A stretch of DNA of 5,589 bases from Planctomycetota bacterium (GTDB lineage Bacteria > Planctomycetota > UBA1135 > UBA2386): positions 1 to 5,589 of the forward strand of contig JAEUHU010000496.1 of NCBI GenBank assembly GCA_016793305.1, written 5' to 3'. The notes under the pieces were generated by a model, which worked only from the letters and a program-made list of their open reading frames with translations, had not been told where the DNA came from and searched no databases. The translations under genes were made by a program, and so were the position numbers. Positions 1-4,161 of this stretch are shown here, one piece after another (the first letter of the stretch is position 1; every line of letters begins with the position of its first letter).

Positions 1-209
1 TCGACCTTGCGGATCTTGCCGTCCTGCTGGTCGACGTAGGCGACGAGCCCGCAGGCGGCCTCGCAGTTGAAGCAGATGGTGGGGACCAGCGAGAACTTGC
101 GCGTCACCCGGTTGGGCCACGCCTTGGCGTCGAGTTCCTCCCAGTCGTCCCAGCGACTCGGCGGGGGGAAGTTCTCGAGCGGCGTCGTGCGCAGCGTGCT
201 GTGGTCCAT
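1..209 (-). CDS. Molybdopterin oxidoreductase catalytic subunit, N-terminal fragment
   Basis: Only the first 69 residues are present; the gene continues beyond the left edge. Cysteines 46, 49 and 53 (spacing CxxCxxxC, in the stretch PTICFNCEAACGL) match the first three ligands of the N-terminal [4Fe-4S] cluster of DMSO reductase-superfamily molybdenum enzymes. The fourth ligand would lie beyond the edge. The aromatic, acidic stretch before it (WDDWEEL, residues 20-26) and the WP at 31-32 fit the leader of catalytic subunits paired with FeS and NrfD partners. The leader has no twin-arginine or hydrophobic signal, so the enzyme is inferred to stay in the cytoplasm, as sulfite dehydrogenase SoeA does. 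The ATG at 209 is the first reasonable start and has no clear Shine-Dalgarno sequence. It lies 74 bases after the CBS gene and is probably last seen in the same operon. Substrate unknown: sulfur oxyanions, polysulfide and others are all possible. Confidence 0.85.
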   Translation of the reverse strand, partial: MDHSTLRTTPLENFPPPSRWDDWEELDAKAWPNRVTRKFSLVPTICFNCEAACGLVAYVDQQDGKIRKV

Positions 210-252
210 GCGGGCCGCGACGATAGGCGCAGCCCGGCGGGGGATCTACCAG

Positions 253-276
253 GGCGTCGGTCGGGAGGTCGACGCC
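253..276 (-). promoter_or_regulatory. Inverted repeat / stem-loop between CBS and molybdoenzyme genes
   Basis: GGCGTCG (253-259) and CGACGCC (270-276) are perfect 7-base inverted arms around a 10-base loop. They sit in the 74-base spacer just after the CBS stop codon and about 44 bases before the molybdoenzyme start. No T-tract follows on either strand, so it does not look like an intrinsic terminator. It could be an mRNA-stabilising or processing hairpin, or chance in GC-rich DNA. Beyond this repeat I see nothing in the spacer. Confidence 0.3.
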
Positions 277-283
277 ACCGCGT

Positions 284-757
284 TCAGAACATCGCGCCGT
301 GGCGCAGGCCCATGTGTTCCTGCAGCCGCTCGTACTGCGACTTCTGCCGGTGCGGGAACTGGGCCATCAGCGCCTTCAGCACGTCGCCGCGCGACAGGAT
401 GCCGAGCAGGCGACCGGCGCGGTCGACGACCGGCACGCGGCGGATCGGGTGGTCGCGGAACACCGAAGCGACCTCGAACAGGTCGGTCTGGTCGGTGACC
501 ACCGCGAAGTCGCGGCGCATGTGCTGTGCGACCGTGCCCGGCGGCTCCCCCTCGTAGTGCGCGGCGGCGATCGCGGTCAACCCGTCGCGCTCGCTGAAGA
601 TGCCGCACAGGCGGCGATCGACGACCACGGGGGCGCCGGAGTAGCCCCGCGCCAGCAGTTCTCGTACGGCGTCGAGAACCGGGCGCTCCGGGGCGAGGAC
701 GAAGACGTTCCGCTGCATGGCGTGCTCGGCCGTGAGCACGAGTCGGTGCGTGTCCAT
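284..757 (-). CDS. Tandem CBS-domain protein
   Basis: This 157-residue protein is made almost entirely of two CBS domains, at about residues 8-66 and 74-131. Each ends with the S/T-x-x-D signature that contacts adenosyl-nucleotide ribose in many CBS pairs: SERD at 55-58 and SRGD at 122-125. The repeated G-x-P-V-V-V-D / R-V-P-V-V-D strands are also clear. A basic tail of about 25 residues follows, with no further domain. Tandem CBS modules bind AMP, ATP, S-adenosylmethionine or similar ligands and usually act as regulatory sensors; the ligand here cannot be read. The gene starts 19 bases after the CCGSxCDPC gene and precedes the molybdoenzyme gene, so a role in sensing energy state for that complex is a guess from position only. 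The start ATG leaves about a dozen residues before the first domain's conserved methionine (M14), which is normal; no Shine-Dalgarno is obvious. Confidence 0.93.
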   Translation of the reverse strand: MDTHRLVLTAEHAMQRNVFVLAPERPVLDAVRELLARGYSGAPVVVDRRLCGIFSERDGLTAIAAAHYEGEPPGTVAQHMRRDFAVVTDQTDLFEVASVFRDHPIRRVPVVDRAGRLLGILSRGDVLKALMAQFPHRQKSQYERLQEHMGLRHGAMF

Positions 758-776
758 GCCGATACGCTACGGCGCG

Positions 777-1025
777 TCAAGCGGGGCGGGGATCCCCGGG
801 GCCGGTCGGGGGCGCCATGCAAAGGGCCTGCCGTGCCTGGTCGACGACGCGGCCGAGGCGCTGCACACACGGGTCGCACTGGCTGCCGCAGCACCATCGC
901 CAGGCGGCGTCGGGCTGGTCGAGGTGGCGGGCGACGAACGCGAGGTAGCTGGGATCGAGGGCCTCGTCGGCCAGCAGGCCGAGCACGCGTGCCACCGCGT
1001 CGGGCGCCAGGTCGCCGGGTTCCAT
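777..1025 (-). CDS. Small cysteine-motif protein (CCGSxCDPC, oxidoreductase-like type)
   Basis: I read an 82-residue protein with the motif CCGSQCDPCV at residues 45-54, after a helical, acidic and leucine-rich N-terminal half. The CCGSxC-x-x-CV arrangement resembles the short oxidoreductase-like N-terminal domain (Pfam Oxidored-like, PF09791), known from small bacterial proteins and from parts of larger eukaryotic ones. Its biochemical role is not settled. Four clustered cysteines (45, 46, 50, 53) could bind a metal or an FeS centre, or exchange disulfides. Its place between the FeS/NrfD gene and the CBS and molybdoenzyme genes suggests a helper or assembly role, by inference only. I chose the ATG at 1025. 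An in-frame TTG at 1046 and GTG at 1163 are possible, but the extra Arg/Ser/Pro-rich sequence looks non-coding. The stop lies 19 bases before the CBS start, which supports co-transcription. Confidence 0.6.
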   Translation of the reverse strand: MEPGDLAPDAVARVLGLLADEALDPSYLAFVARHLDQPDAAWRWCCGSQCDPCVQRLGRVVDQARQALCMAPPTGPGDPRPA

Positions 1026-1348
1026 GGGGCTGCTTCGATAGCGCAAGTCGAGGCCTGCGCCCAGCCTCGGCTGGCTGGACCTGCGGCAGATCCACGGCTG
1101 GACCAGTTCGCGGCGAGGGGGAACGGGTGCCGAGGTGCACCAGCTTCGGCTCGAGCGGGCCACGGGACCCCGAGCTGCCCGCGGTGCCGGCGGCCTTGCT
1201 CGGGAGGGGGCGCTCCGGGCGAGGGGAATTCGTGCAGGCGGGTGCAGCGGCGGCCTGGGCCGGGACGATTTCGTTGCCGTCGGCGACCGCCGTCGGTTGC
1301 CGGTTCAGGGCTGGCTGCTGCGGCAGCACCGCCCGGAGACCCCGTCGA
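1026..1348. other. 323-base gap in the redox locus, no gene supported
   Basis: No reading frame here gives a protein I recognise. One minus-strand frame is open throughout with mostly G/C third positions, giving a Pro/Ala/Ser-rich product that lacks an ATG, a plausible stop and any domain. A plus-strand frame from ATG 1135 is open as well. Both are expected by chance at this GC content. A small hairpin (TGCTG 1316-1320, CAGCA 1324-1328) lies just after the FeS/NrfD stop and lacks a T-tract. A duplicated GCCGTCGG occurs near 1277-1293. The gap may hold a secondary promoter for the three downstream genes, but no convincing -35/-10 pair stands out. Confidence 0.4.
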
Positions 1349-2869
1349 TCAGGACAGCGGCGGCAGCTGGCCGGCGCGCACGTAGGCGCGTTCGTAGGAG
1401 AACAGGCCGATCCAGCCGAGCACCGCGCACAACGCCAGCGCGACCGGGTGCGGCGCTCCGCCGAGGCAGAGCAGCATGCCGAGCAGGGCGGCGAGCGACG
1501 AGCAGGCGAGCCCGGCGTGGAACGCCGACAGGCGCGTGCCCGGCCACGCCGGCACCGACGGCAACAGGGCCGCTGCCATGCGGGCGTTGTGGGTTTCGTG
1601 GTGGCCCAGGCGCTCGAGCAGGCCGAGGCCGTGGTGCAGCAGCTGCAGCACGAACACCACGATCGCGAGCTTCCAGTCGGGCACGAACGGCAACAGCGCG
1701 GCACCGCCGACGGCGAGGGCCTGCACCAGCAGGTGCGGCAGCAGCACGCGCGTGTGCTGCCACAGGTCGCGTCCTTCGCACTGCGCGAACAGGAACGCCG
1801 TGTAGGCGGCGGCCATCGAGCCGCCGACCAGGTTGGTCCAGCGCAGGCCGTCGGCGAGGCCGTGCAGGCCGACGAGCCGCGCCAGCAGGCTCGCGGTGGT
1901 CAGGGCGCCGAACGCCATCAGCACCCAGGCGCCCTTGACCAGCCAGCTGCGCGTATTGGGCCGCAGCACGATCGACAGGAACATCTTCGGCCGCTTCAGG
2001 TCGACGACCAGCAGCACGTTGGTGATCGCGAGGAACCACAGCGCCAGCAGTTCGGGCGCGTAGTCGCGGCCGAACGGCGTCGCACTTGGCATGAACGCGA
2101 CGAACGGGGCCCACAGCGCGGCGCCGGCGGCGATGCCCTTGGTGACCAGGTAGGCGGCGACCTTCCAGCCCCAGTGCACCTTGTGGTCGACGTCGAGCGC
2201 CACGCGCGCATCGGTCCGCTGCAGTGCCTGCACGTCGCCCGCGGCCAGCGGTGGCTTCGGCAGCCGCCGGTCGCTCCACAGGTACATGTCCTCTTCGCGG
2301 GCGGTGCCCGGCTGCAACGAGGCGTCGTGGGCACCGAGGTAGAAGACGTTCGGGCCGGTGCCCTGTTCGGGCCGGCGCACCGCGGCCCCCGGCACTTCGG
2401 CCAGCACCTTGCTCGCCGGGCTGTTCGGGTCGTGCAGGTCGCCGCTGATGATCGCCGTCTCCGGGCAGACCACCTCGCAGGCGGGCTTCAGGCCCTGTTC
2501 GACGCGGTGGGCGCAGAAGTGGCACTTCTCGGCGCCTCCGGTGTCCTCGTTCAGGTAGAGCGCATCGTACGGGCAGGCCTGCATGCAGGCCTTGCAGCCG
2601 ATGCAGACTTCCTTCTTCAGGTCGACGATGCCATCGGGCCGTTTGTGCAGCGCCTCGACCGGGCAGATGGTCACGCAGGGGGCTGCCGTGCACTGGTTGC
2701 AGCGCAGCACCGCGAAGTGCCGGCGGACCTGCGGGAAGCTGCCGACCTCGGTGTACTTGACCCAGGTCCGGAAGTCGCCGAGTGGCACCTCGTTCTCGGA
2801 CTTGCAGGCCACCGTGCAGGCGTGGCAACCGATGCAGCGCCGTTGGTCGAGGACGAATCCGTATTGCAT
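1349..2869 (-). CDS. Fused [4Fe-4S] ferredoxin / NrfD-type membrane anchor
   Basis: This 506-residue protein joins two subunits that are usually separate. Residues 1-140 are a four-cluster electron-transfer domain of the DmsB/NrfC/PhsB kind with all 16 cysteines: 12/15/18/22, 57/60/65/69, 89/92/95/99 and 116/119/131/135 (the last as CxxC-x11-CxxxC). A hydrophilic linker runs to about 228. Residues 229-506 are a polytopic NrfD/PsrC-like anchor with about eight hydrophobic segments and the motifs WGWKVAAYL, DLKRPKMF and an RSWLVKGAW stretch. NrfD proteins exchange electrons with membrane quinones; the ferredoxin domain would wire them to the molybdenum subunit encoded downstream. No signal peptide is visible, so the FeS domain should face the cytoplasm. 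The start (MQYGFVLDQRRCIGC) sits at the usual distance from the first cluster; no Shine-Dalgarno is evident. The fused layout is intact, with no frameshift at the junction. Confidence 0.95.
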   Translation of the reverse strand: MQYGFVLDQRRCIGCHACTVACKSENEVPLGDFRTWVKYTEVGSFPQVRRHFAVLRCNQCTAAPCVTICPVEALHKRPDGIVDLKKEVCIGCKACMQACPYDALYLNEDTGGAEKCHFCAHRVEQGLKPACEVVCPETAIISGDLHDPNSPASKVLAEVPGAAVRRPEQGTGPNVFYLGAHDASLQPGTAREEDMYLWSDRRLPKPPLAAGDVQALQRTDARVALDVDHKVHWGWKVAAYLVTKGIAAGAALWAPFVAFMPSATPFGRDYAPELLALWFLAITNVLLVVDLKRPKMFLSIVLRPNTRSWLVKGAWVLMAFGALTTASLLARLVGLHGLADGLRWTNLVGGSMAAAYTAFLFAQCEGRDLWQHTRVLLPHLLVQALAVGGAALLPFVPDWKLAIVVFVLQLLHHGLGLLERLGHHETHNARMAAALLPSVPAWPGTRLSAFHAGLACSSLAALLGMLLCLGGAPHPVALALCAVLGWIGLFSYERAYVRAGQLPPLS

Positions 2870-2893
2870 GCGAGCCGGGGGAGAGGGTGGCGC

Positions 2894-2921
2894 ACCATAA
2901 CAAGCCGGGGGGCCGGGTCTA
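2894..2921 (-). promoter_or_regulatory. Candidate sigma-70 promoter for the redox locus
   Basis: Read on the minus strand, TAGACC (2921-2916) and TATGGT (2899-2894) match the -35 and -10 consensus at four and four or five of six positions, with a 16-base spacer. Transcription would begin roughly 17-20 bases before the ATG at 2869, giving a very short leader. Spacing is one base shorter than ideal and the match is modest, so this is a proposal. I see no FNR-type TTGAT-N4-ATCAA site nearby. Confidence 0.3.
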
Positions 2922-2966
2922 CCGCGGTGTGCGTTCCCCCTGCTGACGAAATTCCGGCGCCGGCTT

Positions 2967-2978
2967 GCATCCCCGCAG
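2967..2978 (+). repeat. GCATCNCCGCAG repeat, upstream copy
   Basis: GCATCCCCGCAG lies in the divergent intergenic region, about 185 bases before the RNA-binding protein start. The same 12-mer, differing only at its sixth base, occurs twice more at 3907 and 3924, beyond the 3' end of that gene. I found no other copy on either strand of the window. Function unknown; it could be a protein-binding site or a fragment of a dispersed genomic repeat. Confidence 0.5.
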
Positions 2979-3043
2979 CGCGGATTGCATCGTTCCGGCC
3001 GTCTGCGACCTCGTTGGGTCCGTCTGGTTGGTCAGCCGTTTTG

Positions 3044-3082
3044 CCGATCGATCGGGGAACGCCTCAGAGACTCGCTGTCCCA
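3044..3082 (+). promoter_or_regulatory. Palindrome and candidate ECF (sigma-E-like) promoter before the RRM gene
   Basis: CCGATCGATCGG (3044-3055) is a perfect 12-base palindrome, a possible operator or methylation-rich site. It is followed by GGAAC (3056-3060) and, 17 bases later, TCCCA (3078-3082). GGAAC with a TC-containing -10 at this distance recalls sigma-E-type promoters, though the -10 fits only partly. Transcription would start near 3088-3090, just before the leader hairpin. I see no better sigma-70 pair in 2981-3105. Both elements could be chance. Confidence 0.22.
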
Positions 3083-3105
3083 GTTTGTGCGCTTCTCGGG
3101 GCTGG

Positions 3106-3146
3106 CTCCCTTCGGACCCCTAGAGCTTCCAGTCCGCAGAAGGGAG
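3106..3146 (+). promoter_or_regulatory. Leader hairpin of the RRM protein mRNA
   Basis: CTCCCTT (3106-3112) pairs perfectly with AAGGGAG (3140-3146). Directly inside, CGGAC (3113-3117) pairs with GTCCG (3132-3136). This gives a 12-bp stem with a three-base CAG bulge on the 3' side and a 14-base loop. The 3' arm includes AGGGAG, half of the purine tract 3141-3152 that is the only Shine-Dalgarno-like sequence before the ATG at 3164. GGGG (3098-3101) could instead pair with TCCC (3107-3110), a weaker competing fold. Pairing is seen in the sequence; a regulatory role, for example temperature-dependent translation, is inference. Confidence 0.45.
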
Positions 3147-3163
3147 AAGAGATCGTCAGAGCG

Positions 3164-3679
3164 ATGGGTACGAGACTGTACGTTGGCAACCTCTCCTTTC
3201 AGACCACCGAGGACATCCTGCGTTCGGCATTCGGCGCCGATGGCCGTCAGGTGACCGAGGTCAAGATCATGCTCGATCGTGACACGGGTCGCTCGCGCGG
3301 CTTCGCGTTCGTCGAGATGGCGAACGACGCGGACGCGCAGGCCGCGATCCAGGCGATGAACGGCGCCGACCTCGATGGTCGTCCGCTGCGCGTCAACGAG
3401 GCGCAGCCGCGTCAAGAAGGCGGCCGCGGTGGCTTCGGCGGCGGCGGTGGTCGCGGCGGCTTCGGCGGCGGCGGCGGTGGTGGCCGTGGTGGCTACGGTG
3501 GCGGCGGCGGTGGTCGCGGCGGCTACGGTGGTGGCGGCGGCGGCGGTGGCCGCGGCGGCTACGGCGGCGGTGGTGGTGGCGGCGGCCGGGGTGGCTACGG
3601 CGGCGGCGGCGACCGTGGTCGTCGCGGCGGCGGTCGTGGTGGTGACGACGGCGGCGGCGGCGGCGGCGACGAGTGGTAA
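3164..3679 (+). CDS. RRM-domain RNA-binding protein with RGG glycine-rich tail
   Basis: The protein has 171 residues. Residues 1-80 form one RNA recognition motif with both core motifs intact: RNP2 LYVGNL (5-10) and RNP1 RGFAFVEM (45-52), whose aromatics at 6, 47 and 49 stack on RNA bases. Residues 86-168 are almost only glycine and arginine, built from six RGG-F/Y units (two Phe, four Tyr) spaced by 5-8 glycines, then an Arg-rich stretch and an acidic end, DEW. Bacterial single-RRM proteins bind single-stranded RNA; the Gly-rich cyanobacterial Rbp proteins are cold-induced. The tail resembles eukaryotic RGG/hnRNP regions, which add RNA affinity and promote condensation. The ATG at 3164 is fixed by the RRM beta-1 strand. 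The upstream spacer has only a weak purine tract (3141-3152), partly buried in a hairpin. The gene stands alone, with its own terminator downstream. Cytoplasmic. Confidence 0.95.
   Translation: MGTRLYVGNLSFQTTEDILRSAFGADGRQVTEVKIMLDRDTGRSRGFAFVEMANDADAQAAIQAMNGADLDGRPLRVNEAQPRQEGGRGGFGGGGGRGGFGGGGGGGRGGYGGGGGGRGGYGGGGGGGGRGGYGGGGGGGGRGGYGGGGDRGRRGGGRGGDDGGGGGGDEW
3419..3667 (+). repeat. GGN-codon repeat encoding the RGG tail
   Basis: About 250 bases of GGC/GGT codons interrupted by CGT/CGC (Arg) and TAC/TTC (Tyr/Phe). The unit is roughly Arg-Gly-Gly-aromatic followed by a glycine run of 5, 7, 6, 8 and 8. GGC and GGT are mixed rather than uniform, which limits perfect tandem identity, but slippage that changes the unit number is likely between strains. 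The complementary strand reads as Ala/Thr-rich or Pro-rich frames with no meaning. Confidence 0.85.
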
Positions 3680-3721
3680 TGCCGACGACGGTGACCCGAT
3701 CGGGTTGTCGTTGAAGGCGGT

Positions 3722-3755
3722 CGAGCAGGGGGGGGCACCGGTGTCCCCGTGCTCG
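3722..3755 (+). other. Stem-loop in the 3' region of the RRM gene
   Basis: CGAGCA (3722-3727) and TGCTCG (3750-3755) are perfect inverted arms. Between them, a run of eight G, CACCGGTG and CCCC can extend the pairing, with a G bulge at 3749. It lies 42 bases after the stop codon and lacks a T-tract. It may stabilise the transcript end or simply reflect GC-rich self-complementarity. Confidence 0.3.
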
Positions 3756-3812
3756 GTCGCCCTCGTGCGCGGGTTCGCCCGCTCAGCTTCGGGGTTCTTC
3801 CGAACCTCGCAC

Positions 3813-3849
3813 AACGCAGCAGATGCCCCGATGGGCTCTGCTGCGTTTT
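3813..3849 (+). terminator. Intrinsic terminator of the RRM gene
   Basis: AACGCAGCAGA (3813-3823) pairs with TCTGCTGCGTT (3837-3847), with one unpaired T at 3824. GCCC (3825-3828) pairs with GGGC (3833-3836) around a CGAT loop. The 15-bp stem runs into TTTT (3846-3849). This is a textbook rho-independent terminator for the plus strand, about 134 bases after the stop codon. A smaller hairpin, GGTTC-TTCC-GAACC, precedes it at 3793-3806. On the minus strand the T-tract is poor, so termination of the converging genes there is less certain. Confidence 0.85.
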
Positions 3850-3906
3850 CGTTGGTTGGTTCGTTCCCGGACTCGGCTGCAAGGTCCCAAGGGCTGATAC
3901 CCCGGG

Positions 3907-3935
3907 GCATCACCGCAGGGGACGCATCTCCGCAG
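3907..3935 (+). repeat. GCATCNCCGCAG direct repeat pair
   Basis: GCATCACCGCAG (3907-3918) and GCATCTCCGCAG (3924-3935) match at 11 of 12 bases, with start points 17 bases apart. Both lie between the terminator and the stop codon of the small membrane protein. The third copy is at 2967-2978. The copies at 2967 and 3924 share a following CG. A spacing of about one and a half helical turns is compatible with a paired binding site, but nothing identifies a binding protein. Confidence 0.5.
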
Positions 3936-3954
3936 CGAACTCAGAGCCGCAGGC

Positions 3955-4098
3955 TCACTGGCGCGGCAGCGCGCTGTAGTCGACGTACAGCTGCAGGTCC
4001 AATGCCAGCGCCAAGGCGACGAACGCGCCCATCAAGCAGACGCCGAGTGCCAGGCCGACAGCAGCGGGGATCAGTTCTTTCGGGTCGATCTTCATCAT
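3955..4098 (-). CDS. Small single-span membrane protein, 47 residues
   Basis: This short frame starts MMKIDPKELIPAAVGLALGV and continues into a hydrophobic stretch at about residues 9-34, followed by a polar end containing Tyr-Val-Asp-Tyr and a final Arg-Gln. The N-terminus carries two lysines, so N-in, C-out insertion is likely by the positive-inside rule, though the C-terminal Arg weakens this. It contains one cysteine, within the span. I do not recognise a family. Support for its being real: a lysine-bearing head, a well-shaped membrane span and a start 63 bases after the aminopeptidase stop on the same strand. The first ATG (4098) is taken; the adjacent ATG (4095) is equally possible. No clear Shine-Dalgarno precedes it. 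A role as a small membrane-complex subunit or stress peptide would be a guess. Confidence 0.6.
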   Translation of the reverse strand: MMKIDPKELIPAAVGLALGVCLMGAFVALALALDLQLYVDYSALPRQ

Positions 4099-4161
4099 GG
4101 CTCGTACGCCTGGGAAACCTATCCCGAAGGCGCGCCATTGCGAGGCCCGAGGCGCGCAATC

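Noticed and set aside
1026..1163. N-terminal extension of the CCGSxCDPC protein to a GTG at 1163
   Set aside because: The extra 46 residues are Arg/Ser/Pro-rich and unlike the rest, with no ribosome binding site; the ATG at 1025 gives a length typical of small proteins with this motif.
577..1704. 375-residue minus-strand frame across the gap, the CCGSxCDPC gene and the CBS gene
   Set aside because: It overlaps recognisable domains in other frames, has low-complexity Cys/Arg/Pro sequence and no motif. Its central part in 1026-1348 remains unexplained but is not callable.
1305..2903. 532-residue minus-strand frame overlapping the FeS/NrfD gene
   Set aside because: The other frame contains all 16 cluster cysteines and the membrane segments; this one is an Arg/Ala/Pro-rich shadow.
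299..3163. Very long plus-strand open frame running into the RRM gene
   Set aside because: It is antisense to four supported minus-strand genes and gives Arg/Gln/Ala-rich sequence with no domain. High GC makes stops rare. Only the part from the ATG at 3164 is a real protein.
3419..3667. Possible CRISPR or other DNA repeat array
   Set aside because: The repetition is codon-level GGN in frame with the RRM protein, without uniform repeats or unique spacers.
3813..3849. Terminator also serving the minus-strand genes
   Set aside because: On the minus strand the stem is followed by TTGTG, not a T-run, so bidirectional function is not supported.
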